Origin: Holothuria scabra
Taxonomy: Eukaryota > Echinodermata > Holothuroidea > Aspidochirotida > Holothuriidae
DNA: 64,000 nucleotides
Reading direction: 5' to 3'
Assembly: GCA_037179385.1 (NCBI GenBank)
Contig: CM074185.1
Span: 5,761,371 to 5,825,370, forward strand
The position numbers and the translations under genes were made by a program. Positions 23,956 through 37,123 of the stretch are shown here, one piece after another; the stretch's first letter is position 1, and the number at the start of each line of letters is the position of its first letter. The notes beneath the pieces were generated by a model. That model searched no databases. It saw only the letters and a program-made list of their open reading frames with translations, and was not told the origin of the DNA.

Positions 23956-25899
23956 TAGCTCGTCATTATGCAATAACTTGCTATCGTAGGAAAGCCACAA
24001 TATTTCAGTTATTAACTCCTTCAAGTGTTATTTCTCGGGTTTTTTTTTTAGTGCTTCACCATAAGTAAAGAAGAACGAGGCGGGGGATAGGGTGCAGATT
24101 GCCCCAAATTTTCACAAGCTTTTAAATACGGGCAGGAGTCTGGAAAAAAGTTCAGTCAGCCATTTGAGTTTTCAAATATGGCATGGACTAATTAGGCAGA
24201 AACTTATGCCCGAAGTTTTTATGATGTGTTCGAAAAGGGGAATAGTAGAATTTTCATGTAAAATCACTTTAAGATTGCAAAATATGACTACACATTCGGG
24301 CAGCTCAGTCAAAAAAGGTATTATTCGTAAGCTTTACTTATATAGCCTGCTTAAAGGTCAAGAGTAGTCCCCCAAATTCATTTTGAAGCAACAGCTAAAT
24401 ATCACAATTCTCGTCTCATTTCTGTTCAAAGAATATTTTATAATATTTTATTACTTAAGTATAACATATGAAAGGTAAACCAAGCAGTAACTTCCAGTAA
24501 ATTTCACATTTGAGGAATAAAATATAATTTGTTGTCACATGACCCTGAACAGCCAATCCCGAAACTGCGCAGTCTACTACACTGCTTCAAGCTGTAATGA
24601 CTGATCCTGTCCTTTAATCAACACAATGTCCGAAAGGGTCAGAAATCCTAATTCTTTTTCAAACATTTGCCGTCATTTAAAAAATGTTATATTCTTTAAC
24701 ATTTTCATGAAAAATTAAAACGAAAGCGACATATTCGGGCGCCTGATTTTAGTCTGTTTTTAATCTTGAGCGCATGCCCGAAATAGCCGATTATCTGAGT
24801 TCCACCAAAGCTTTGTTCGGAAAAAGGCAAAAACAGTGCATTCAAAGTAAAATTAGCATAGAAAAACGATCACAAATATTTGCGGTACATTAGGAAGGAT
24901 AAATTTTCGGCAAATACACATACAAGATATACAGTAGTGTGACAATATTTTCGCTTTAAAGTCTGCCTGAAATTCATTTTGAACCCACTTTGAAACACGA
25001 AATATTTTCAGAAGGCATAACAAGTAAACTGAAATCACTTTAAATCGACAGCTTGAGGAACATGATCGGAAAATTCATCAACTTAGTGGACCTCGCAATT
25101 GAGTTCTTCCAAAATTCGCAATAAAAAACAGTATGTTTTCAATTCCATTTTATTTATAGTTTTCCCCGAAAATGTAAAAGACCCATGATAGGGGTACATG
25201 TTATCTGGTATTTTCCTGATCACTAAGGAAGCTGTGGGTTCTGCAGGTTTGTAATGAATGTTTCGCGTCCAGTCACAAACCTGAGAAATGCCGTTACCGG
25301 AGCTCGATTTTTCATAATTTTTTGTACGCTCCGCGACAATTTTGGAGCTCCGCTACGGTTGTGTTTCAGTTGCATAGATTAGTAATTAGGCATGCGTGCA
25401 AATTACTTTTCGTGTTTTGTCAACATTAGAAATTGTTATTCATTGATAGCATTTTAAACTAATGATAGTTGTACATTAAACATAGAAATTTTCACATCAC
25501 TTAGCAAATTGCTGTTTTTTGATTGATTGTGTTGCAATCGAAAGTTCGAAAATTTCGACTGCTTAGAGTCTTAGTACAATCTTGGGAAACTGCCATATCC
25601 GGCCGGCAATCTGAGTGGTCGCAACTTTTCATTCTCAGCACTAATCGATGGTCACGGTCCGCCGATAACCCTAAGCATTCTATTGCATTGTTATCGAGGC
25701 TATACACCACCTTCTTATTCACAACAAACTATTGCCTGCTGTATGGACAGATAATTAGGCCCAAAGTTAGCACGGCCCTGGCAATTTTGTCGGGGTGGAG
25801 CCAAAGAAATAAAAAATGAAAAAGTTGAGATACCACAGGAATAGTGTACCGATTCTTTGGAGGGAAACCCTTTGGGAAATGTGCACTCAGAGGGAGCCA

Positions 25900-26420
25900 G
25901 TCAGTCGCGGAGCTAGGGATTTTGGACAGAGGGGGCGAAAATGGTCTGCAGGGTCACTTCGAAAACGTAAATACCCTAAGCCTCAGCACAATCGAAGCCA
26001 CGACTTTTCAGACTTTCCGTTTGATTTTCCGCACCTGGTAGAAGACTTTTTTGACATTTCTCCTCAGCTCAGCAAGTTTTTCTATTAAAACATGCTTAAA
26101 TTTTCTATTCATGGGCCTCTGCGGAAGGAAACTCGGGGAGGGGAACTAAATTATTTTAGGGGGAAAAACTCGACGCCACCATGAGTTGGCTGGGCGTGCA
26201 AGAAAATTTTTGCCTAAAATGCCACTCAGATCGCTGGAAAGACATTTCTGAAGCCTATTTACCGCATGTAAATAGGGAAAACACGGAATGAACTGTTAAG
26301 GAATATTGATGTGAATTCTTCTTAGTTTTTTTCTTTATGCTTTTGTCGTTTTTCTAGGTTTATTTTTATTTTCCAGGGGGGGGCAAGTTCCCAACTTGCC
26401 CTCACCTGCGGACGGGCATG
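25900..26420. mobile_element. possible hAT-like non-autonomous relic
   Basis: GTCGCGGAGCTAGGGATTTTGG followed by GGGGGCG resembles the left end of elements of the CAGTGGCGGAGC type, and a G-rich stretch with GGGCAAGTTCCCAACTTGCCC lies near 26381-26402. The right boundary is uncertain. Confidence 0.3.
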
Positions 26421-27852
26421 TTTCTATCTCTTTCTTTTACATTCTAGTGTTAAGGCAGTCATTGTATTTTTATTGTGTGTTATTGTCAGGTCTCGTTTTA
26501 AGATTCTAATAAAAAGTGGGTTACTTTGTGAAGATAAAGATAAAACCTGCTGGAGCTAAAAAGCAAGCAATCTTACAGAGGGAAAAAATTATGGAAATTA
26601 ATCACGGTTAGATGTGCTTTTAGCACCTGGAAATCAAAATAAGTAAACGAAGAAACATCAAATTACGTAATTTACATCATGTGACCACTCTGAAATAGAC
26701 ATTAATTAAGTCCTTTTAAAGAAATAGCCAAGAAAAGAGGTCTGCTTGGCTTTCTAGATACTGAATTTATTAAAAATAAAAGTAGCCTAAACTTAAGCTT
26801 TTTTGATGCAATTTTCTGGCTTTTGAGACCACGAATGTGCAGAAATAAGCATTTTCATGGGATTATCGTTCAGTGTCATAAATAGCCATTTATCATGAGA
26901 ATGGTCACTTGAAGATAAGCAAAATGGAAAATGTTCGTTAAAACTCTTAAACAATTACCACTATGATAAGAGTTTTATTTTACTTTAAGCTGAATGTTCT
27001 CTTCAAATGATTTTGAAAAATGATGTGGAAGCTATTTTGGTATCTTTATAATCTCTTTTTATTTTCTATGTTGACAATTATCCCAAAGAGAGCTATTTGC
27101 GCTACAATAATTGTTGCGCCTTTTGCAACATCTTTTATTGGCAGGGAGGGTTTATTTAATGTCAGTCTGTGCATTTTGTAAGCTTACAATTACGCATGGT
27201 GTGGAAGAAATGAATAGGGATATATTCTAGTGAAATCGCGCTTAAAAGAATACACGTGGCTGACAAGTTGAAACGTGACTGCACTGACGATTGAGGTAAG
27301 GCAGCAATTTGCGTTGGAGGAAGAGCTGATGAAGACGAAGATATTTATATGCAGCGCTGCTCATTTTTAATATAGTTTGTTTATTTTGGACCATCAGGGC
27401 CATCAAGCGGGCATGAGGGGAGAACACTTGTCCCTAATCATATATTGACAAAAGAAAAATTTAACTTACTTGAAACACATTAAGGCAAAACTAAAACAGA
27501 GAAGCGGCCTTACCGCTATTCCAAGCCTTGTCAAGACAACTCTGTCCAACAATGTCAAAGTTCATTAGTGTGGATCGACCCGGTGGAAGCTACCACAAAT
27601 ATCGGCCTTTTATTCGCAAGATCTTTTACCACCCCTTCTCCAGAAAACAGTGAAATTATGAGATTCAGTGGACGGTTTGTAGGAAATAGATTTTAGGGAG
27701 AACATCCCTTCTGCCCATTCATCCCCATCTTGCGAATGTCATTTTTATCTCAGTTTATGACCGCTCTCCTTTTCAATCAATAATTTTTTGTTTTTATTCG
27801 ATTGTTCCGGTGTAAATCAAATAGTTTACAACGCTTTATTCTTTTCCTACAG

Positions 27853-27888
27853 TTACCTGTCCGGCTATCCAACTTAATAAGGCATAAG
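27853..27888 (+). pseudogene. possible dead CCP exon start
   Basis: A good acceptor (TTATTCTTTTCCTACAG) is followed in phase 1 by TCPAIQLNK, like the start of a sushi module, then an in-frame TAA after two more codons. No C2-GY or C3-W-C4 block follows. It lies 2.1 kb upstream of the exon with the internal stop. It may be chance. Confidence 0.25.
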
Positions 27889-30008
27889 GCTTAAAGGCAT
27901 ATTGCAAAGCAAATATCAATTGACCTCAAATGTTAAAAGAAACTGTTTTCTTTCAGAAAGCGTTACTGCATCTTAAAAGCATGTAGAGTCTCAATAGCAT
28001 ATTACTTTGATACTGTATTCAATTTTATGATATTGGTACAGCCTCTAAGAATATTCAGCAGTATTGTTACGTGCTTTCTACTTGTGGCTGTAGTTTTATG
28101 CAGGAGATTTCACACCAACAGACTTTAACTTTAACTTTTACGATTAAACATGACATCCAGTAAATCATTGCAAAAGATATATGAAATCATCCTCCCACTT
28201 TTCAAAACATCCTATTACGTTATTGAAGTGATGGTTTATATTGTCAAAAATAACTCTAATTATTTGACTTTAAATCATTAAAATGAGATAGTTAGGTAGG
28301 AAAGTTTTCTAGGTGGTTTGGAGAACACGGTTTGGAATATTTTGTCTTTCATGTAAGACTCTAGTAAATTATTTGCTTTTAACTCCTTTTGGATTTTAGC
28401 AGAGAAGAAAAGGGCTGAAATCGGCCTTATACCTCAATAATTTTGATGCAAATTTATCACAGCCTTTCTAATTGTTTCTACACACGTTCTACTTCCGATC
28501 CAGTTTCTTCAACGTTTCGGAAGGGTCATTTTCAATACCATTGAACAAGGACACAGTAAGAGGGAAGGAGACTCTTTATTCTGTACAGATATTTTGTCTT
28601 TATCTATTCCAATGAAACACCTGTAAAAGACACCCCCTTCTCCGACATTCTTCGTTCTCGCCTATCCGTGGAACCTTGGTTTTTATTTTAACCTATGATA
28701 CAGACTGGTGCCACTGTCTAAAAAAATTTCTTAACTGGTTTGCGAAATGTATGATTTTTTTCCAAAGCAGTAGAAACTTCTTCCCATATAAGATACACAT
28801 AGCAAAATCTAGTCAATAGATCCTCATAGCCTCGATACAAATCTATATTTCACCGGTTACTGATCGAGGATATAATTTTAAAATTCTTTTGGACACTTTT
28901 ATAAGTTTCCATGGATGCAGCCGAGTTACAAAGCCACTATACGAAAAAAATCGTCACTTTTTAATTTCATTTTAAATGTGAAACTTGATGAGTTATGCTA
29001 ATAACAAGCATTCTCAGTCGGTAGTACCGTTCAACACACTCATTGAGTTATAAATAAGCCTACCAACGCAATACTCCCTCCTTTTAAATGCAAAATGATT
29101 TCCTTACCCACAGTCATCTCACATCCATTCATCATTGAGGCTCGTATCAAACAACTTTAAAACCTGCCTTTTCCCGCTTCCGTACATTTCAATGTCTTTT
29201 GCCGAATATAAACAAATCGTCCTGATATTCATTATTCTGTAATCACATGTAGATTGAAGGATTATATTCAAATCAGGTGTGATTTTTCTCCTTCTAAACA
29301 TAGTTCGTTAAACGGTATCTCTGCTATATTCAGCAAATCCGGGTTAAACGAACGAGTCAAAATGCATGTTAAACATACCCTCCTCTCAGCATAAATCTTT
29401 GAGCTACTATCCCCAAGGAATAATATACAGCATACACCACATGGATGAATAATCCAATAAAATTTCGTGACAAATTTACCACACACAGTTCTAGAAAACG
29501 CTTAAACTATTCGATTGCTTTGGTATTTATCTTTTTCTCTGTTTGATTCTTTTGAGTTTTTTTTTTCAATCAACCCACATAGCACATGTACTAATTAACA
29601 CTATAGCATCAACGTTGAAGGTAGTCCTTCTTAACCCGGCCAGACAATCTTACAACTTCGCACTCTGTTTCGCTTCAATGAAAGAATACTAACCAACTAG
29701 GATTTTTCATATCCTTCACTGTAAATTAATTGTACGCTGATGATAAAATTATTTTAAAATTGAGATACCTGGCATGCTAACCTACCACTTAAAGGAACCT
29801 GTCTTATGGACCACACCGGTGATACTGGAAAACAATAATGCAAAATAGGTTTAACCATACCAAATATCTGATGCACTATTCGACAGTTAAGAAGTATTTC
29901 AGCACTGTAAACCCTTGATATGTTATGGATTATGATTTCTTTACCTTAGTCTGATATAGGCGAATGGACTGGCTGCACAAAAAGCTCAAATTTTGACCTT
30001 CGCTGCAG

Positions 30009-30215
30009 GGCCTTGTTCTGTTTTCCCTCTTGGTTTGTATGACAACATGAATATTCAGTACGAGATTCTTCCAGAATCAGACGATGTTGCAGAAGCAAAA
30101 TAACCAGCTGGCACAACTGCAGTTTTTACTTGTAGAGAACATGGATTTGAGGCAGATGAAACCAAGAGATGCGTACGTGGAAGCTGGATAGGCGGCCAAC
30201 CAGTTTGCTCAAGAA
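30009..30215 (+). CDS. CCP-like exon 5 with in-frame TAA
   Basis: Sixty-nine codons, acceptor TTCGCTGCAG, donor GTAAGT, phase 1-1. Reads PCSVFPLG (C1), AVFTCREHGFEAD (C2), KRCVRGSWIGG (C3 and Trp) and QPVC (C4), the same long module type as the exons at 39025 and 52369. Codon 31 (30101-30103) is TAA in the loop before C2. The paralogous loops contain serines (TCA), so one C-to-A change could explain it, as could an assembly error. Because the exon is symmetric it can be skipped without frameshift; if included, the protein would end here. All four cysteines and both splice sites are intact, so loss would be recent. Confidence 0.7.
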
Positions 30216-30589
30216 GTAAGTATTCAATTCTAATTCGAATTGTAACATTACGTTTTTCAATCTAGACAATCTAGTTTTTCAGTAAGCGATATTAAGCTGA
30301 TAAACTTTACATCTGAGAATTTTACGACAAAGGTGCATTGTCCATGGGTGAAACAATTGTGTGTTTCCGCCGAATATTTATATGGTAAATGTAGACCTTC
30401 CATTGAGACTAAATTTTAAATATATTAGAAACATAGGCAGCTAGGTAACATCTACGAAAGTAAAATTGATGGCATCATCATTCCCTAAAGAGCAAGGTGG
30501 GGGAAAGGGGGGAAAGAAGTACCAAATATTTTCTAAATTTAGAAAAAAAATAGTGAGACGAAAGCTATGAAGGCTTTAGTTGACGATAG

Positions 30590-31245
30590 TGAAAGTGAAG
30601 TTTACGACCCCGAGGTACATTTCGGGAGATAACCGTTTTCGGGGGAAAATGAGAATTCACCCGATTGGGAGAAAATTTGCAGCATGAATATTCATGAGCA
30701 CTTAGTGTGTACCTCTTCACAGTAGTCGCTTTGTTTTATAAATGTGGATATGTTCAAATACAAGGCAATTATTCATCACCACAGACAGACATCTTGAGAA
30801 ACTTTCAGGAACCTACTAATGGGCTCAATTGCCAGCATGAGTAACTTACACAACTTTCTGCAGAAAAAAAATGAACAGATCTTGCGGCTGTATCGAGTCT
30901 ATAATTTAAGCTTAGGACACAGAACCGTGGCAAAATTGCTCGATATCTCAAAATTTGCGCGGTGAACTACCAAACATGATCCGGCTTTTTTGTTCCCCTA
31001 CCAACAAAGTTTCTAAATATTCCAAAATTTCTCTTTCCTAAGACCGATTAAATTTTCCAGGTGTTTTGAACGTTTTTTTTTTTTTCGTTTAAATTGCGCG
31101 GTAGGATCGCAAAGCAACAGGGGAGGAATTTGAAAATGGCGCCACCCATGGCCGCATTTTCCCCCGATAGGGTGAAGAACCATTTTCCCCCGAAAGAGGT
31201 TATCTCCCGAGCTGAGGTAATTTTGAGTAGTGAACGAAGTTTTAC
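30590..31245. mobile_element. foldback repeat with CGGGAGATAACC arms
   Basis: The block around 30611-30650 (GAGGTA...CGGGAGATAACC.TTTTCGGGGGAAAAT) is found inverted at 31181-31220. The arms are imperfect over about 40-60 bp and enclose about 530 bp. This looks like a MITE or a pair of opposed copies; ends and target duplication are not resolved. It lies directly upstream of the LINE relic. Confidence 0.6.
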
Positions 31246-31339
31246 GGAGAGTTTTGTTCCTCCCATAAGACAGAATATTTAGATACGTGTTTTACTGAGG
31301 CGTTACATATTGTAGATATCGATGATGATTGAAAAAAAC

Positions 31340-34065
31340 CTGTGAGGGTATGTCAACCGAGGATGAATGCTGGGGTTCCATTCAAAGCATGGCCACTGAG
31401 AAAGTTCCCGGAAGAAACGGTCTCCCACTAGAACTTTACAGGTGTTTCTGGCCAGAGATAAAGTCGTTTGATTGACTAAGTCAATTGCCATCTTAATTCC
31501 CTTTTTTTACAAAGGGACTCGCAAGACTATAAGCAAGTTTGAGGAGGAGCCGCTCTAATGTATGCGAAACTAAAATTTCTTATTTTTCAAAAGGAAAGTC
31601 CTTATTTTAAATCTGCTTTGAGGAATACAAAACCTAGTGATGCCTTTAAACTCTGCATTTGTGGTTGGGAAACTCTTTTTGGAGCCTTTATCACTTTATT
31701 ACCAAAAGACGGAAAGGACCTTAGGAAAATCGGGAACTTGGGGTCCATCTCGCTGTTAAATGTCGATTATAAAATTGCTGCTAGCTGTATTTCAGCAAGG
31801 CTGACGCAAATCATGCCATCTATTATACACCCTGACCAAACAGGTTTTTGAAAAAACGTTTTATTGGTGAAAATGTTAGACTTATTTTAGACACTATATA
31901 CTACGCCCAAGAAAAGAATATCCCAAGTTATATTTTATTCGTCGATTTCGGAAAAGCTTTCGACAGCGTTGACTGGGATTTTCTGTTTCGTACTTTAAAC
32001 TTGTTTAATTTTGGCTGTGATATCATTAGATGTATTAGAACCTTTTGTTCTAATTGCTCTGCTTGTGTGTTAAATTATGGTATATCAACCGGCTTTTTCC
32101 CGGTCGGAAGGGGTATGCGTCAAGGCTGCCCACTGAGCCCCTACCTTTTCCTGAACTGTTCAGAAATTTAAGCCATAAAATTACGAGCAGAACCGTATTT
32201 TTGTCGGTTACCCTATTGGTAACGTTAGAATCAAATAATCAACGTAATGCAAATTATACAACGATCTTCTTAGGTGATGATAATGATTCATTAAATAGAG
32301 TTATTGAAATCCTGGATAACTACTACAGATTGTCGGGTTTCAAAATGAATTTTAGAAAATCAAAACTTTTTCCCATCGGTAATAACATGGAGCATTTAAA
32401 TGATTTTACGTCATGTCATAATATTCCTCTTACGTTTGGCCCAGTCAGGGTTCTTGGTATTACAACAACCTCCAGAAAAGACGATTTATTCTCCTTGAAT
32501 TATTTACCCACATCAGGGAGGTATGATAAGTTACACCTCCCTGGTCACATTATCTCGCATGAAGCGTACTCTAGATAAGTGGTATTGCCGTGATCTGACA
32601 CCTATGGAAAAATCACTATTGTTAAGAGTTTTGCCTTGTCATAAATGGTGTTCCTTTTTCTATGGCCTCAAACCCACCTGATAACTTTTTGAAGGGAACT
32701 GAATCATATCCTTTTTAATTTTATATGGGGAGGTAAAAATGATAAGAAAAGTCGTAGAATTTTGACGAAGTCTTATGAACAAGGGGTGTTAAATATGGTC
32801 AATATCGACCATTTTCTAAGTGGCATGAAAATAGCTTGAAAGAGGTATATCGATCAATCTGAAGGTGCTTGAAAAGTTCTTTTTGACTACTTTTAAAGGA
32901 AGGTTGGGAAAGAGTTCCTATTTAGTTGTGATTTTCGAGGAAATGATCTATCAAAGAAGGTCACCAACGAGTTTATTTTTCATTGATGTTGTTCGTGGAG
33001 TAATTTGACATTCGAGATACCTGTTAACAATATCTGTGATCGAGTTGTTTGGAATAATACATTTATCAGGGTTAAAGGTGAGATTATTTGGAAAAAAACT
33101 GCTTCGATTCATATTTAAAAATTGTTCGGGATTTCTACCATTCCACGGGTAAACCGTTGGATAATGAGGAGTATATCAGGAGGCACAACTGTCCGAAGTT
33201 TCATTTTACTATGTTGAATGAGATTTTACATTCCATTCCAAAAGCATGGGAGCCTATGAGTCATTGTCTGGGGTTGCCTAGCTCGATCAGCATATATGCT
33301 TATTCAGCTAGAAGCTATCGACAGAGTTTGCCATTACGTTATTAAAAAAAAAACTTACTCAACGCTCTTGGGAGCTTCCCCGTTCCTGTCAAAAATGGGA
33401 AAACGAATTTAAAGATAATTCTCTTAACTGGAGCAAAATTTTCTTATTTTGAAGTAACAAACAAGAAGCAAAAATAAAGTATTTTCAGTTTAAATTTACA
33501 CATCGTATTATAGCTACAAATGTTTTCCTGAGCAAGATAAACGTCACGGATAACACAATGTGTTCCTTCTGTGAAGATTATGAAGAGTCGGTGATTCACC
33601 TCTCTTGGCAGTGCAGACATGTAGCATCCTTGTGGGATAGCATTTACTTGGAAATCTTTCGGTCTAAAGTTGATATTATTTTTCAAATGTTTGTTTCGGA
33701 TATGTTGCCTACCATAATAAGTGGTTTAGCTTTGCAATTTTCCACTTGAAATTATATATTTATCGTAGTAAGATTGGTAATATGTTGCCGGATTTCCAGA
33801 CATTTAAATACCAGTTGAGTTTTCACATTGAAGTTCAAAACCATATAGTGAATAACAAAAATAATCAAACAGAGTTGGACAGGTTAAGAGATTCTTTGTA
33901 CATTTCATGAAATATCCTCGTAACAAGAAAGTCATTCATATGAATTTATTTCGCTTGTAAAATTAAAGTTGTTTTTAATGTAAGAATGTTTTGTTAACTA
34001 TTTTGTTGTTGTTCCATTTAAGGGGGCAATGATCAGTGTAAATAAAACAGTAGAAAAAAAGAAAC
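31340..34065 (+). pseudogene. Tx1/L1-like LINE relic, 5'-truncated reverse transcriptase
   Basis: In shifting + frames this reads LINE ORF2 motifs in order: KVPGRNGLPLELY (31380s), ITLLPKDGKDLRKIGN and ISLLNVDYKI (31690-31770), DQTGF (31836), FVDFGKAFDSVDWDFLF (31938-31990), GMRQGCPLSPYLF (32113-32151), and a C-terminal C-x2-C...H-x4-C type block CSFCEDYEESVIHLSWQCRH (about 33558-33620). The spacing and C-terminal block resemble Tx1-like members of the L1 group. The conserved ADD triad is replaced by ANY at 32249-32257, and several stops and frameshifts occur, so it is inactive. The endonuclease and ORF1 are absent. It ends near an A-rich run at 34053-34060. Confidence 0.85.
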
Positions 34066-34117
34066 AGGCGTATATTAATATGGGAACAGACTATTTTTAC
34101 ACGATAATGTAACTTTG

Positions 34118-34470
34118 CCCGAAAGACTATCGAAGCGCAACGTCACCATTGGTTGGTGCAGAGCGCACAGAAAAATTTGAAAAAATGGACCCCTCAGACA
34201 GCCAGAAAAATGCATAACTCAGTTTTAAAAGAATAATCTAAGCAGTCGGTATTTTTGCCTTTCCCACGAAAATAGATTGTTTTATCTCAGATAAATTAGC
34301 AAACTGCAAAGTATTCAGAAAGCTACAAGAAATAGATTTTACCCTAAAAATTTAATTCTACCAAAAGTCTATCCAAGCCAGCACACGGTCGGTCGGCGCC
34401 AAGCGTAGAAAGAGTAATGAAAATTGAACCCCTTAGGCAGCCGGATATTGCATTTAACAAACGTTTAAGT
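34118..34470 (+). repeat. two-unit tandem relic, about 240-bp period
   Basis: GAAAGACTATCGAAGCG near 34120 and AAAAGTCTATCCAAGC near 34362, and GACCCCTCAGACAGCC near 34189 and GAACCCCTTAGGCAGCC near 34427, show a diverged duplication. The first unit is related to the minus strand of 640-1000. Confidence 0.5.
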
Positions 34471-35654
34471 ACCGATTAAGGTTTCGTTTGCAAGGATTGA
34501 AAGGATAAATCGGCGATTGGCTAAGTGACCAGAAAATCACTAATAAAATGTGCCGCTATCACCGGATGAAATGGTCTTTTATCACTTTGAGGAAGACTGT
34601 ACTACGCCAATTGAACTCAATTTTTACTTCACTGCGACGCTTGGGATAATTCAAGATCTACATATGGAATGATGTAATTGCTCGAGCTTTGGCTGTAAGG
34701 GTAGGATAGATGGAAAATAATTAGGCACTGCAACTGAGTACCCTCCCGTCTGTCTGTGTAATTAATTTGGCAACTGAAAACATCCAGTCGTTGTAATGCC
34801 GTCGTTATTGTTTTTTGGATAACGTCATCAATGCCACCGGAAATGACGATCAATACTTTTCAGAAAAAAGTGAGTCGAAGTTTCCTAAGTTTTGAGTCAA
34901 TTGCTAAGAAAAAGAGGCTGTCTCAATTGCAAAAGGGTGTTTCACTCTCCTAACAAACATGCGAAGATTATTCCACAAAACTGACGGTTGAGTTTCCCCA
35001 ATGAATTGGGAAAGTCTGACAATGACCACTGGGCCATTCGTCCCCCACTGCCAGTTAATGATCTAAGCAAGAATTTTTTTAATGTTCTGTATATTTTGAT
35101 GCAGGGCTTCCTTCGAAACAATGCGTTAAGCAATAATTTTACCTATAGATTCTCTGGAAAGTCATTTTTGGTCTTAAAGTTCATGTTATTTAACAATTTT
35201 TAATTAAAGTGATAAAGTGCGCAAACGATCACAGCTGTTGAAGGTTTACAACTAAATATATTGGCTTTGTACGACTAAATCTTCCCATAGGATCATCCTT
35301 TCATGAACATTGGAAGACCTTGTGTTGGGTCAGAAGTAGCGTCTGAAATTTAAATAATGCAAAACTGTTATCGTTTCTCAAAGGAGCTGTAGTCTTTCAT
35401 AATGTCATAACGAACTGGTGAGAAAGTGTATGTAAGTGAAAGCAAGTGTAAGTGGACAAGTTCAGTCCTTCAAGCAATGGATCGACAAATGTATCCTGTT
35501 ATGGACTAATCATAGACTCATTTAATGCATCAATCAGTCAGTTCATTCATATCCAGAAATTACACTGATACCAAAATTTTTAATTTTTTTAAAACGATTT
35601 TGCTTGATACACATTAGTACGATCAAAATGAATAACATAGCCCAAAAGAGACCT

Positions 35655-35806
35655 ACAATCCTCGACAAAAATGATGGTACAAAACAAGCAAATGAACGGA
35701 GAACCATCTCCCACTTACCCATTCAATGCTGCGCAGCCCAAGGCGTCCTGAAACTTCAACTTTGATACGAGGAGCCGACTTTGTCCCATTCGTTGTCGAG
35801 GATTGT
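35655..35806. mobile_element. MITE with ACAATCCTCGAC ends, copy 1
   Basis: A 152-bp segment begins ACAATCCTCGACAAAAA and ends TTGTCGAGGATTGT, a terminal inverted repeat of at least 13 bp. It is repeated in the same orientation at 36968-37123. No coding capacity. The superfamily is not determined because no clear target duplication is seen. Confidence 0.8.
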
Positions 35807-36967
35807 CGAAAGCTTGTACAAAGGTAAAGGAATTTCCAAATTTTCGTTTTAAATGCTTTGAAACGAGCAGGTTTCCATTTTATTGATCAAGCTACAGGAA
35901 AGTTGGAACAGTTGAATTTTTCCGACCAGTATACTGGCGTGTTAGATTAGCGCCAGGCGCTTGAATAAAGATTTGTCTTCCTCAAGTAGGTTATACGAGA
36001 AAGGGGGAGGGGGAATAGAACTTTGAGTGGTGAGAGATTTGATTTACTTTAAAAATTTCAGGTACTGTTATGGGGGAAAACAGAGATTTTTTTCATCTTT
36101 TTTTTTTCGTGTTAGCGGTTGGGATAACATATTTTACGATGTACCCAACGGTTAACCACAAAATTCTCTTTTTATTCGCATAATTTAAATTGAATGATGA
36201 TTCAAACTACAATCTGGTTGAAGACGAAATTATATGTAATGATTAGGGGGTAGTGAACATGGCAATGTACGTGAAGATTTCTCGAAACTGAAACGATTAA
36301 ATATTTTTGTACAACAAAAGTTTCCTTCAAAAAGAGAGATCTTCTATTTGCACGATTAACCCTCGACATACATTGAAATAGTGTGGAGGTTAATGGTTAA
36401 TCGTAATTAGTTCAATGGTAAACCATGGCGCTATTTATATATTCTAAGTAATAGGAAGCAATGGCGAGGTCTTCATTGGGATGATTAATAAATTAAACAT
36501 TATAAATCCCACTTTGGGGGCTTTCTGTACCAGTTCGGTTTCAAAAGTTTTAAAAAGCCGCGTTTTGCCTGTTATTTAGCTAGCATATCTGTTCTCCCCC
36601 TCCCCTGAAGGCTGTTTTGGTCCCCCGCCCCCCAAGAAATATTTCTCACCAGAAAGTTTTCCTTCCCTCCTTTGGTACCCTGCAGCAACGGGTCTTCTGA
36701 ATATATTAACGACAAAACTGACGACGTTAAAACACCCATGGGTACCTTATTTGGATCACTTCTCTGTCCTAGTTAGAAAGACGGAATATGGACAGTCGTC
36801 CGTAATGCGTTAAAAGTCTCATTTCTTCACGCGAAATACTTAAAAGCCGCTTTAATTGTCTTGTCATGCAGCAATTGTTTCCATCAAAAACACAACTTTT
36901 ATTCATTGACTGTCTTATCGTTTCCAAGGGCCGAAAACTTCTTCATAAACATTTGTACAGGCTTCCG

Positions 36968-37123
36968 ACAATCCTCGACAAAAATGAGAGGACAAAGCAA
37001 GCAATGAACGGATAAACATCCCCCACTCCCCCATTAAATGTTGCGGCAGCCCAAAGCGTCCTGAAACTTCAACATTGATACTAAGAGCCGGGTTTGTCCC
37101 GTGCATTTTTTGTCGAGGATTGT
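36968..37123. mobile_element. MITE with ACAATCCTCGAC ends, copy 2
   Basis: A 156-bp copy of the element at 35655, starting ACAATCCTCGACAAAAA and ending TTTTTTGTCGAGGATTGT. The interiors share CAGCCCAA.GCGTCCTGAAACTTCAAC-type blocks with substitutions and small indels, so the copies are separate and not new. Confidence 0.8.

Larger units (their letters stand above)
22669..30008 (+). other. intron 4 (7.3 kb)
   Basis: Holds a GIY-YIG retroelement relic, a foldback element at 23628-23955, a possible hAT-like relic near 25900-26420 and a possible dead CCP exon start at 27853. From 28000 to 30000 it is AT-rich and I recognise nothing. Confidence 0.6.
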
